Below are positions 52,468 through 60,542 of a stretch of 64,000 nt of DNA, one piece after another. The notes below the pieces were generated by a model. It was not told the origin of the DNA. It ran no database searches and saw only the letters and a list, made by a program, of their open reading frames with translations. Position 1 is the first letter of the stretch. Every line of letters begins with the position of its first letter. The stretch comes from Clostridia bacterium (GTDB lineage: Bacteria; Bacillota; Clostridia; Oscillospirales; Acutalibacteraceae), in contig JAFRUO010000017.1 of the NCBI GenBank assembly GCA_017438845.1, positions 1-64,000 on the forward strand, read 5' to 3'. The translations under genes were made by a program, and so were the position numbers.

Positions 52468-53944
52468 TCTTTTCTCCTGCCATCATTCTGATATATCTTT
52501 TGAAAAATACTATTGCTTTTTCAAGACTGTCTACCGCAATCCTTTCGTCTGTGCCGTGCGCCAGCATAAGAATTTCGGGCGGCATCACAAACGGAGAAAA
52601 ACGGTATATTTGCTCCGTAAGATTCTGATAGTGGAAAGCGTCGGTGGCGCCCATTACTATAAACGGCGTCGGCGCGCTCATGTCATAGATACCGCAGCAA
52701 ACCTGCGAAATTGCCTCCATTGTCGGAGTGTTTGTCGGGGAAATAGCCGACGGCTCGTTTCCGCCAAGCAGACGGACATTAATTTTTTTGTTGCGTATTA
52801 CACGTCTTATATGTTTTTCGACATCATATATTGTGTCTCCCGGCATAATGCGGAAGTTAACGGTTGCTGCCGCCTTCTGCGGAAGAACATTGGCCTGGGG
52901 ACTGCCGTGGGTCATTGTAACTGCGGTTGTAGTACGTAAAACGGAAGCCACGGGCGCAATCTGCGTAAGTATCGGCTTGAGTACAGGGAGAAGCGGCTTG
53001 ATGTTACAGCCGATTAAGCGTACGGGAAAGGTGGTCGTTCTCGCAGCTGTATCAACGATGCTCTTAACCTCTTTTGTGATATGTGAGCGGAACTGGTGCT
53101 TTTCAAGGTCAACGATTGCCTTTGAAAGCTCTCCGACCGCAGAGTGCTTAGGAGGCGTTGAGGAATGACCGCCCTTAGCTTCGAGGCTGATTTCAAAATC
53201 GGCATAGCCCTTCTCGGCGACGCCGACGCCGCCGACTAATTTGTGCTTAATGGCGTGAGGAACATTCAAATCAAGAATCGCCCCGCCTTCGTCAAGCAGG
53301 CTTTCAAGCTGTATTCCTTCCTCTTCAAGCGCCTTTGAAATCATCGGCGCGGACGAAGCCTCGCTGTTAGTAACCTCTTCGTTATAGCCAAGGCAGATGA
53401 GCACCGTCCTTTTCGGCACAAAGCCATCCTCAAGCAGGGTCTCCACGCTTTCAAGTATGCCGACAAGATGGTTTTTCATATCGGTTGAGCCACGCCCCCA
53501 TATATAGCCCTGTGCAAGCTTGCCTTCAAAGGGGGGATAAGTCCAGTCCGATACGGTGTCCTTTGAAACGGGAACGACATCCTGATGGGCGATAAGCGCA
53601 ATAGGCTTTAAGGAGGGGTCGCTTCCCTTCCAGACGTATATTATTCCCGCTTTGCCTATTATGCGTTTTTCAAGAGTCTTATGCAGCATAGGGTATGTTT
53701 CTTCAAACAACCGATGAAGCTTATCAAACTCCTTCCACTCAACAAGGGACTCATCCGTGTTTGAAACGGTCTTACAGCGAATTGCAGAGCACAGCGTTTC
53801 AATATATCTGTCAAGGTTGACCTTTTCATCGGGCAGGACGGGCGACTTCACCTTTTTCGGTCGGTAAAGTGCGGCGTGAACGGCGTTGCCTGCGAGCAGT
53901 GCTCCCGCCGTTGACAGAACTGCAATTTTAGCTTTCTTTTTCAT
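52457..53944 (-). CDS. M20 metallopeptidase, PM20D1/carboxypeptidase-S-like, membrane-anchored
   Basis: The 495-residue protein has an N-terminal hydrophobic segment (IAVLSTAGALLAGNAVHAAL) that anchors or exports it. An M20 di-zinc fold follows: ALIAHQDVVPV (His), WGRGSTDMKN (bridging Asp), LGYNEEVTNSEA (catalytic Glu pair), LDEGGAIL, then the dimer/lid domain and a late HGTDERI (His). The DWTYPPFEG segment resembles carboxypeptidase S and PM20D1. It would cleave dipeptides or N-acyl amino acids, feeding the transporter and cyclodeaminase. GGGGG lies eight bases before the ATG; promoter at 54006-53978. Confidence 0.85.
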   Translation of the reverse strand: MKKKAKIAVLSTAGALLAGNAVHAALYRPKKVKSPVLPDEKVNLDRYIETLCSAIRCKTVSNTDESLVEWKEFDKLHRLFEETYPMLHKTLEKRIIGKAGIIYVWKGSDPSLKPIALIAHQDVVPVSKDTVSDWTYPPFEGKLAQGYIWGRGSTDMKNHLVGILESVETLLEDGFVPKRTVLICLGYNEEVTNSEASSAPMISKALEEEGIQLESLLDEGGAILDLNVPHAIKHKLVGGVGVAEKGYADFEISLEAKGGHSSTPPKHSAVGELSKAIVDLEKHQFRSHITKEVKSIVDTAARTTTFPVRLIGCNIKPLLPVLKPILTQIAPVASVLRTTTAVTMTHGSPQANVLPQKAAATVNFRIMPGDTIYDVEKHIRRVIRNKKINVRLLGGNEPSAISPTNTPTMEAISQVCCGIYDMSAPTPFIVMGATDAFHYQNLTEQIYRFSPFVMPPEILMLAHGTDERIAVDSLEKAIVFFKRYIRMMAGEKNEG

Positions 53945-53977
53945 AGTATCCCCCGCATAATTATACAGAATAATTAA

Positions 53978-54006
53978 ATATTAACAGAATAATTGTATAA
54001 AATCAA
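53978..54006 (-). promoter_or_regulatory. Promoter of the M20-YfcC-OCD operon
   Basis: TTGATT (54006-54001) and TAATAT (53983-53978) on the minus strand, 17 bases apart. A second TATAAT (53965-53960) lies closer to the gene without a -35. The ribosome site is GGGGG. Confidence 0.45.
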
Positions 54007-54111
54007 TATACTTTTGAACTTTTGCTACGTCCCGTAATAATGCCGAGGCAAACGCTTCGGGGTTTATATGTTTTTCGTTACTTTACGGTCTTATTACAAG
54101 TTCGTTTTTTG

Positions 54112-54140
54112 TTGACATATATAATGTAAAATGTTAAAAT
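54112..54140 (+). promoter_or_regulatory. Strong promoter upstream of the structured RNA and collagen-like gene
   Basis: TTGACA (54112-54117), 17-base spacer, TAAAAT (54135-54140). Expected start near 54147, exactly at the base of the long RNA stem. Confidence 0.75.
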
Positions 54141-54142
54141 GA

Positions 54143-54278
54143 AACTGCCAAATTTCTCACAAATAAATATTTTGCTAAGGGCGAGGTATGCTATTTTTAT
54201 CTCTTTTGATAAAAATGCATGCTCTAAATTGCATACTTTGCCTTAGCGCATAGGTTTGTGAGATGTTTGGCGACAGTT
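54143..54278 (+). ncRNA. Rod-like structured RNA (leader element or independent small RNA)
   Basis: The outer stem joins AACT (143-146) to AGTT (275-278), GCCAAA (147-152) to TTTGGC (266-271) and TCTCACAAA (155-163) to TTTGTGAGA (255-263), coordinates plus 54000. A bubble (164-173 and 248-254) follows. The inner stem joins 174-191 to 231-247 with about 17 pairs and a single bulged G. An apical hairpin, ATTTTTATC/GATAAAAAT, completes the rod. Such long complementary arms are not chance. No known riboswitch class is recognised. Length between promoter and terminator (~180 nt) and the central bubble recall 6S RNA, but this is only a resemblance of shape. Confidence 0.7.
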
Positions 54279-54295
54279 GGAGTTATGCGTTTTTT

Positions 54296-54325
54296 GTGCG
54301 TAGCTTCGGCTGCGCACTTTTTATT
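54296..54325 (+). terminator. UUCG-loop intrinsic terminator before the collagen-like gene
   Basis: GTGCGTAGC-ttcg-GCTGCGCAC followed by TTTTTATT, ending 30 bases before the GTG start codon. It either ends the upstream small RNA or acts as an attenuator for the surface-protein gene, which has its own GGGAGG site at 54341. Confidence 0.85.
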
Positions 54326-54354
54326 GCATTCATTTTTATCGGGAGGTAAATATT

Positions 54355-57300
54355 GTGGATACTAACAGAAACGAAAACGAAAACAGAAATGACAAGGAAA
54401 AGAACGGTCACGGTGTAATTAAAACGGTAATTGCCGTAATAATTGCCCTGCTTTTAATGTTCGGCATTTCGGCAGGCGTGGCAAATCATTTTGTCAAGAA
54501 GGCAGCCGTTCCCGCTTCAAATATTCCGAACGGTCTTTCGGCATATGAGCTGGCTGTGCAGAACGGCTTTGACGGCTCTTTGCAGGACTGGCTGAAATCT
54601 CTTTCGGGAAAATCAGCATATCAAATAGCTGTTGACAACGGCTACACGGGCACGGAAAGCGAATGGGTAAAGTCAGTAGAAAACAACTCCCAAAATACAG
54701 CAACAATTAAATCGTCATATTTTTCGGGCGATAATCTTATCATAAAGCTGTCCGACGGCACAGAGGTCAACCTCGGCTCGGTCAGAGGTCCTAAAGGTGC
54801 CGACGGAAAAGACGGAGCTAACGGCGTAAACGGCAAAGACGGCTCCGCAGGCACAAAGGGCGCTGACGGTAAGGACGGTAAAAACGGTGCTGACGGTCAA
54901 AACGGCTCGGACGGTACAGGCGTTACCTCTGTCTATGTTGACGATACAAATCAATTCATAATTAATTTAAGCGACGGAAGCGAAATAAATCTCGGTGCAA
55001 TAGCAGGTATTAACGGTGCTGACGGCGCAGACGGCAAATCCGCATATCAGGTAGCCGTAGATAACGGCTTTACGGGCACAGAAGCAGAATGGCTTGATTC
55101 GCTCAAGGGTGCCGACGGCGTTAACGGTACTGACGGCACTAACGGTATAGATGGTACAAACGGAACAGACGGCAATGATGGCGTTGGTATTGAGAATATC
55201 AGCATTGATACTGACGGTAAATTAAAGATAAGACTTACAAGCGGAACACTCTTAGACCTCGGCGTAATCAAAGGTACAGACGGTCAGAACGGAACAAACG
55301 GAACCGATGGCAAATCCGCTTATGAAATCGCAGTTGATAACGGCTACACGGGAACAGAAGCAGAGTGGCTTGCTTCCCTTATCGGCGCAAACGGAACTGA
55401 TGGTACCAACGGAACGAATGGCACAGACGGTGTCGGCATTGACAATATCAATGTTGACACAGACGGAAAATTGACAGTAACCTTAACCAACGGAAACACT
55501 GTTGACCTCGGCGTTATCAAAGGCGAAAAGGGCGAAGACGGCATCAACGGCACTAACGGCGCAGACGGTAAATCTGCTTATGATATAGCAAAAGAGAACG
55601 GCTATACGGGTACTGTAACCGAGTGGCTTACTTCAATCAACGGAACTGACGGTGAAGACGGCAGAGGCGTATCAGGTGTTGAAATCAATACCGCAGGCGA
55701 GCTTGTACTTACTTTCACAGATTCCACATCAGTAAATCTCGGTAATATCAAGGGCGCAGACGGCCAGAACGGCACAAACGGTAAATCTGCTTATGAAATA
55801 GCACAGGACAACGGCTACACGGGAACAGAAACCGAGTGGCTTACTTCCCTTATCGGCGCAAACGGTACTGACGGAACAAACGGCACGAACGGTACTGACG
55901 GAGTCGGCATTGACAATATCAATGTTGACACAGACGGAAAACTCATTGTAACCCTTACAAACGGCTCAACAGTTGACCTTGGAGTTATCAAGGGTGCTGA
56001 CGGCACAAACGGTATCAATGGTACTAACGGAACAAACGGCGTTGACGGCAAATCGGCATTTGAAATTGCACAGGACAACGGCTATACGGGTACTGTAACC
56101 GAATGGCTTGAAACGCTTAAGGGCGCTGACGGTACCAACGGCACTAACGGTACTGACGGAATCGGTATTCAGACTGTTGAAATTGAAACAACAGGCAATT
56201 TAAAAGTTACTCTCACAAACGGTACAATTCTTAATCTCGGCAATATCAAGGGTGCTGACGGCTTGGGCATTTCCGCTTCGCAGATTAACGCCGACGGTGA
56301 GCTTGTTCTTACATACACAGACGGCACAAGCACAAATCTCGGCAAAGTTGTCGGCGATAACGGAACTAACGGTACTAATGGCGTCGGCATTCAGACTGTT
56401 GACCTTTCGGCAACGGGTGATTTAAGCGTTACCCTTACAAGCGGAACTGTACTTAATCTCGGTAATATCAAGGGTGAAAAAGGCGACAAGGGAGATACAG
56501 GCAGAGGAATAGAATCCTGTTCAATTAATAGTGAAGGTCATTTGATTGTTACTTATACTGACGGTACAACACAGGATGCAGGAGCAGTAACATCTTCTGG
56601 CTCAACGGAATCAGGACCGTTTATATTTGAATTGGTTGGTGATGGTACTTATGGTGTAAAAGCTAGTTCAACTTGCAATTTGGAAACTCTCAACATTCCG
56701 TCGTCTTATAATGGTATCCCTGTAACTACAATTCTAGATAATGGGTTTACAGATAATACTTGGGCTAACAAACTTGTTCTGCCTAATACGATTACATCAA
56801 TAGGCGAAAATGCTTTTGCCGGTTGTAGAGATATTAGGAATATTGATTTGCCAAAATCGATAGCTCTGTTTAAAAAAGATGCTTTTAAAGGATGTAAAAA
56901 CCTAAGTGTTTATTACGATGGAGATGTTGGGGATTGGTGTAATATAACTTTTGAAAATGAAAACGCAAACCCGATAATAAATGGCGATGAAGAAAATGAT
57001 TACGGAACGAAGGATTTGTACTTTAACAATAACCTTGTTACTGAAGTTACAATCCCTTCCACTGTAGCCTATATTGGTGATTATTGTTTCTATAATTATT
57101 CTAATCTCACCAATGCAACTATCTCATCAGGTGTTCAAACCATTGGTAGATATGCGTTTGCAAAAACGCATGTAGTTTTACGTATTCCTACAAGCGTTAA
57201 AACTATCAAAGCTTTTGCCTTTGCTGGCTCAACAGGATCCATAGGGCTTGACTATAGTGGGACTTGGAATATAAACGATGAAAACAATTCAAAGTTTCCA

Positions 57301-57474
57301 TTCAGTTATACTATCACTTATTACTCTGGTGCTTCATACCAAACAAAACAATTCTCTGATTCAAGTAAGGCACTTTTTGGGCCATTTGAGTTAGCATACA
57401 AGAGGACTGCAGATAACAATTCATACCTTTACAAAACATATAGTTATTATAATTATGATTGGACACATGAATAA
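54355..57474 (+). CDS. Membrane-anchored collagen-like and leucine-rich-repeat surface protein
   Basis: The 1039-residue protein starts at GTG after GGGAGG. A polar N terminus (~24 residues) precedes one membrane helix (IKTVIAVIIALLLMFGISAG), so most of it should lie outside. Residues ~60-750 interleave three repeats. Seven are KSAYEIAVDNGYTGTEAEWL types; ten are beta units such as VDTDGKLTVTLTNGNTVDLG. The third kind is collagen Gly-X-Y tracts, mostly GTNGTDG, the longest ~15 triplets. The last ~290 residues are BspA-like leucine-rich repeats (LPNTITSIGENAFAGC, IPSTVAYIGDYCFYN). No LPXTG signal. Probably a trimeric fibrous adhesin with an LRR head. The LRR part is clearly more AT-rich than the stalk, suggesting fusion from another source. 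Confidence 0.88.
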   Translation: MDTNRNENENRNDKEKNGHGVIKTVIAVIIALLLMFGISAGVANHFVKKAAVPASNIPNGLSAYELAVQNGFDGSLQDWLKSLSGKSAYQIAVDNGYTGTESEWVKSVENNSQNTATIKSSYFSGDNLIIKLSDGTEVNLGSVRGPKGADGKDGANGVNGKDGSAGTKGADGKDGKNGADGQNGSDGTGVTSVYVDDTNQFIINLSDGSEINLGAIAGINGADGADGKSAYQVAVDNGFTGTEAEWLDSLKGADGVNGTDGTNGIDGTNGTDGNDGVGIENISIDTDGKLKIRLTSGTLLDLGVIKGTDGQNGTNGTDGKSAYEIAVDNGYTGTEAEWLASLIGANGTDGTNGTNGTDGVGIDNINVDTDGKLTVTLTNGNTVDLGVIKGEKGEDGINGTNGADGKSAYDIAKENGYTGTVTEWLTSINGTDGEDGRGVSGVEINTAGELVLTFTDSTSVNLGNIKGADGQNGTNGKSAYEIAQDNGYTGTETEWLTSLIGANGTDGTNGTNGTDGVGIDNINVDTDGKLIVTLTNGSTVDLGVIKGADGTNGINGTNGTNGVDGKSAFEIAQDNGYTGTVTEWLETLKGADGTNGTNGTDGIGIQTVEIETTGNLKVTLTNGTILNLGNIKGADGLGISASQINADGELVLTYTDGTSTNLGKVVGDNGTNGTNGVGIQTVDLSATGDLSVTLTSGTVLNLGNIKGEKGDKGDTGRGIESCSINSEGHLIVTYTDGTTQDAGAVTSSGSTESGPFIFELVGDGTYGVKASSTCNLETLNIPSSYNGIPVTTILDNGFTDNTWANKLVLPNTITSIGENAFAGCRDIRNIDLPKSIALFKKDAFKGCKNLSVYYDGDVGDWCNITFENENANPIINGDEENDYGTKDLYFNNNLVTEVTIPSTVAYIGDYCFYNYSNLTNATISSGVQTIGRYAFAKTHVVLRIPTSVKTIKAFAFAGSTGSIGLDYSGTWNINDENNSKFPFSYTITYYSGASYQTKQFSDSSKALFGPFELAYKRTADNNSYLYKTYSYYNYDWTHE
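54535..56590 (+). repeat. Degenerate in-frame repeats coding for the fibrous stalk
   Basis: Blocks such as aaatctgcttatgaaatagc and ggtactgacggaacaaacgg recur along ~2 kb, alternating SAYxxA, beta-unit and Gly-X-Y coding stretches. Some pairs, such as those starting at 55380 and 55850, are nearly identical over ~170 bases, a substrate for recombination and length change. Confidence 0.85.
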
Positions 57475-57506
57475 ATACTTTAAAGTACAAGAAAAGAGAA
57501 ATAACT

Positions 57507-58163
57507 ATGATAGAAATACTATTCAAAGGTTGTTGTAATTGGATGCTCAATCCAAAAACATTGTTGTCAATTATTACTGCTATCGTAGCTATAATTGCTT
57601 TGTTCCAAACAAAGACACAAATAAAACTCAATAACAAGCAATTTTTATATGAAAGAAGAGAAAAAATATATACTTATACAATAGAACTTCTCAACACTTA
57701 TGCTTTATCAAAGAAAATGGAGCAAAGTGCACCAACGAACTATTCTGATAAAATATGCTGTATCGAGAGTAAATGTATAGATTTGACAAGAAATGCTTTA
57801 TTGGTTTCATTATATAAATCATTTAAAGAACCATTTGACACTGATTTGGCATTTAATATGTCGTCAACTATGTTGGAACTAAAAATGCTGTCAGAAGAAG
57901 TAATAATTGAATTTGGTGACAGAAAATACAAAGGAATAAGTCGCTTTTTAGATGCGTATGCTGAAATGTTAAATTTATTGTATAAGCTAAAGATTGCTAT
58001 AATTATAAATATAAAAAACAATGCAACAACAAGCGAGACACCTTTTAGCGAGGAAAAATGGCAAAAATTCATTGAAACAAAAAATGAATTAGAAGCATCT
58101 TATCATGAATTAAATAGCAGTAATGAATTAAAAAATTTCAAAAATGAAATAAAATTAAAATAA
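57507..58163 (+). CDS. AT-rich orphan: single-pass membrane protein with coiled helical domain
   Basis: The 218-residue protein has one membrane segment near the N terminus (TLLSIITAIVAIIALFQTK) and a ~180-residue cytoplasmic, Lys/Glu-rich, mostly helical domain. I do not recognise a family; the layout recalls small membrane proteins of unknown role often found near mobile or defence genes. Codon use is strongly AT-rich, like the LRR end of the upstream gene and unlike the rest of the window, suggesting transfer. The ribosome site is weak (AAGAGA). It lies 32 bases after the collagen-like gene and may be co-transcribed. Confidence 0.6.
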   Translation: MIEILFKGCCNWMLNPKTLLSIITAIVAIIALFQTKTQIKLNNKQFLYERREKIYTYTIELLNTYALSKKMEQSAPTNYSDKICCIESKCIDLTRNALLVSLYKSFKEPFDTDLAFNMSSTMLELKMLSEEVIIEFGDRKYKGISRFLDAYAEMLNLLYKLKIAIIINIKNNATTSETPFSEEKWQKFIETKNELEASYHELNSSNELKNFKNEIKLK

Positions 58164-58481
58164 TCAACTTACAATAACCATTAAAACTATTAGTAATATC
58201 ATTTGATAAGAATGCTTCCCCGTTGCACCTCGTCTGCACTTTTGCTCCGAAATATCCGAAATAGAAAACATTGTAATGCACTGTTTGACACAGGACAAAA
58301 TATGTGAGAGTTTGAGTTGTAGGGCGGGGGCTTGCTCCCGCCGAAAAGATAAACGATAATTACGAGATTCATTCAACTGAATAAAGCTAAAATACAACAG
58401 AAAAAGCAGGATTGAAATCACTTTCAATCCTGCTTTTCACTGCGGCTGGTACAAGCTCGCCTTACGAAAAACCGTACCGGC
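58164..58481. other. Intergenic region without a gene
   Basis: These 318 bases hold no supported gene. They contain a GGCGGG/CCCGCC hairpin (58323-58342) and a terminator at 58402-58437. No promoter for either neighbour was seen, fitting convergent transcription. Confidence 0.6.
58402..58437. terminator. Bidirectional terminator after the zinc-uptake operon
   Basis: A 16-bp stem AAAAGCAGGATTGAAA/TTTCAATCCTGCTTTT with a 4-nt loop, identical in stem to the terminator at 49757-49797. Confidence 0.9.
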
Positions 58482-58964
58482 TCAGGATACAATTGTGCTG
58501 TCCTTAAGCTCTGCGTATTTCTGTTCACCCTCCATATACGTGTTGAAGGTGCCGATGACGGTAATATTTTTGCCGATTGTCGGGTAGTCGTCGGGATAGG
58601 TTAAGCCGTCCTTTAAACGGAATTCCATTCCCTGCTGACAGCAGGCGGTCGCGTCGGCTATAACGCAGGCGAAATAGTGCTCCCTGTATTCACTGCCGTC
58701 GTAAGCTGCAAAGCTGCCCTTCATTTTTACGGTTTTTCCGACATAAGCGTCCGGGTTATCAAGCATATCGTAAACCTTGGAATAAATCATGGTGCTTGAC
58801 ATTTTGGTAAGGTCAATATCAATTGCCGCCTGTTGCGTAACGGCTTCGGTTCCGACCGACGCATTTGCCGTGTTGGAGCTGTCGGCTGCCTTTGAATCAC
58901 CGCAGGAGCACAGCAGCAACGATATGCAAAGCAGGATTAAGCTTAATGATAAGTATTTTTTCAT
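58482..58964 (-). CDS. Lipoprotein with OB-fold-like domain, end of zinc operon
   Basis: The 160-residue precursor has a lipoprotein signal ending in LLLCSCG, a Thr/Ala-rich linker and a ~100-residue beta-rich domain (DAYVGKTVKMKGSFAAYDGS, CVIADATACCQQGMEFR, NITVIGTFN). This pattern recalls OB-fold domains of small secreted proteins found with metal transporters. The ATG at 58964 has GGAGGT eight bases upstream; the longer frame starts inside the permease gene. Placed four bases after znuB. The Cys pair could bind metal; a zinc-capture or metal-chaperone role is inference. Confidence 0.7.
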   Translation of the reverse strand: MKKYLSLSLILLCISLLLCSCGDSKAADSSNTANASVGTEAVTQQAAIDIDLTKMSSTMIYSKVYDMLDNPDAYVGKTVKMKGSFAAYDGSEYREHYFACVIADATACCQQGMEFRLKDGLTYPDDYPTIGKNITVIGTFNTYMEGEQKYAELKDSTIVS

Positions 58965-58968
58965 AGTA

Positions 58969-59811
58969 TTACCTCCTGATAAATCCGATTGCCGAAAACA
59001 GCGCAAAGCCGACTATATCGACTGCGACAATGGTTGAGCCGACCGGTGTGCCGGCGAGAATCGAAATCATTATTCCCGTAACGGCGCAAACAACCGAAAA
59101 AACAGCCGAACATATTGTTACCGACCTAAAATTTTTGAAAACCCTCATAGCCGACAGGGCGGGGAAAATAACGAGCGCGGAAATTAAAAGCGAGCCGACA
59201 AGGTTCATCGCCAGTACAATGATAACCGCAATTGTTACCGCTATAAGCAGGTTATAGCCGCTGACATTTGTGCCCGTCGCTTTTGCAAAGCTCTCGTCAA
59301 AGGTGACTGCGAATATCTTGTTATAAAACAGTATAAAAATCAAAACCACCGCAAACGAAAGCAGTATGCACAGCGCAACCTCAAATTTTGACAGCGTAAG
59401 GATTGACGTTGAGCCGAAAAGCGTGGAGCAGACGTCGCCCGAAAGATTTGACGAGGTGGAAAAGATGTTCATCAGCAGGTAGCCGATAGCGAGCGCTCCG
59501 ACGCTTATCATGGCTATTGCGGCGTCGCCTTTGATTTTTCGTTTGTTTCCGCCTGTAAGCAACAGTATTGCCGATATGACTGTCACGGGCAGTACGAGAA
59601 GCATTTCGTTGGTAAGCCCTGCGATTGCCGCCACAGCCATCGCCCCGAAGGCGACATGAGAAAGTCCGTCTCCGATGAAGGAAAAGCGTTTAAGCACAAG
59701 TGTAACTCCTATCAGCGAGGAGCAAAGCGCTATAAGCACGCCTACGATGAGAGCGTATTTTACAAAATCATGACCCAAATAAAAGGTCAGCTGTTCAAAA
59801 AATGCACTCAT
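58969..59811 (-). CDS. znuB: Zinc ABC transporter permease
   Basis: The 280-residue permease has about eight membrane helices and family motifs: LIALCSSLIGVTLVLKRFSF IGDGLSHVAFGA, GSLLISALVIFPALSAMRVF and a late GTPVGSTIVAVDI. It belongs to the ABC-3 (ZnuB/MntB) family that carries zinc or manganese inward. The start overlaps znuC by four bases. The substrate-binding protein encoded at 60543-61553 supports zinc. Confidence 0.92.
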   Translation of the reverse strand: MSAFFEQLTFYLGHDFVKYALIVGVLIALCSSLIGVTLVLKRFSFIGDGLSHVAFGAMAVAAIAGLTNEMLLVLPVTVISAILLLTGGNKRKIKGDAAIAMISVGALAIGYLLMNIFSTSSNLSGDVCSTLFGSTSILTLSKFEVALCILLSFAVVLIFILFYNKIFAVTFDESFAKATGTNVSGYNLLIAVTIAVIIVLAMNLVGSLLISALVIFPALSAMRVFKNFRSVTICSAVFSVVCAVTGIMISILAGTPVGSTIVAVDIVGFALFSAIGFIRR

Positions 59812-60518
59812 ACCTTTTCACCTCCGACGGATGAAATAAAGCCATCGGCAAGTGAGCTTTTCAGGTACTCCTGCTTTGTGCCGAAGAAAACCCTGTCGCC
59901 GATATGGAGTATATGAGAGCTGTATTTCAGCGCCGCATTTATATCGTGAGAAATCATAATAACGGCTATTCCCTGAGAGTTAAGCTCCTGAATAATCGAA
60001 TACATCTCCGCCGTAACCTTCGGGTCAAGACCCGACACGGGCTCGTCAAGAAGTATCAGCTTTTGAGTGGCGCAAAGCGCTCTTGCGAGCAGTACCCTCT
60101 GCTGCTGGCCGCCCGAAAGCTCACGGTAGCACCGCTTTGACAGCTCTGTTATTCCGAGCTTTCCGAGGCTTTCTGCCGCCGCTTGCTTTTGCGCCTTGGT
60201 ATAAAACGGCTTCAAGCTGTTGTGCGAAAGGTTGCCCGAAAGCACTATTTCAAAGACTGAGGCGGGAAAATCCCTTTGAACAACGGTCTGCTGAGGGAGA
60301 TAACCGATTTCGTTCTTGTTAAGACCGTCCGAGTATTTTATTTCACCGTCCAAAGGGGGCTGTAAGCCGAGCACCGTTTTCATAAGCGTTGTTTTACCCG
60401 AACCGTTTTCACCCACGATACAAAGATAATCCCCTTGATTTACTTCAAAATCAAGTCCGCTGAGTACGGCTGCTTTGTCATAGCCGACCGACAGATTTTT
60501 GCAACTGATAAGAGCCAT
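59808..60518 (-). CDS. znuC: Zinc ABC transporter ATPase
   Basis: The 236-residue ATPase has Walker A VGENGSGKTTLMK, Q loop IGYLPQQ, signature ELSGGQQQRVLLARAL, Walker B LILLDEPVSGLDP and the switch ISHDI. Sequence and neighbours mark it as the ZnuC/AdcC energy unit of high-affinity metal uptake. Start ATG has GGAGG upstream; 24 bases separate it from znuA. Confidence 0.93.
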   Translation of the reverse strand: MALISCKNLSVGYDKAAVLSGLDFEVNQGDYLCIVGENGSGKTTLMKTVLGLQPPLDGEIKYSDGLNKNEIGYLPQQTVVQRDFPASVFEIVLSGNLSHNSLKPFYTKAQKQAAAESLGKLGITELSKRCYRELSGGQQQRVLLARALCATQKLILLDEPVSGLDPKVTAEMYSIIQELNSQGIAVIMISHDINAALKYSSHILHIGDRVFFGTKQEYLKSSLADGFISSVGGEKV

Positions 60519-60542
60519 TTTCCTGCCTCCGTAAATAATTAA

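Noticed and set aside
54143..54278. A c-di-GMP, THF or other named riboswitch upstream of the adhesin
   Set aside because: Conserved core sequences of the classes I know are not visible; only a structural description is justified.
54494..56390. Several minus-strand open frames of 70-87 codons across the collagen-like gene
   Set aside because: They are Pro/Ser/Val-rich mirror frames of Gly-Thr-Asn-Asp repeats on the plus strand, without ribosome sites.
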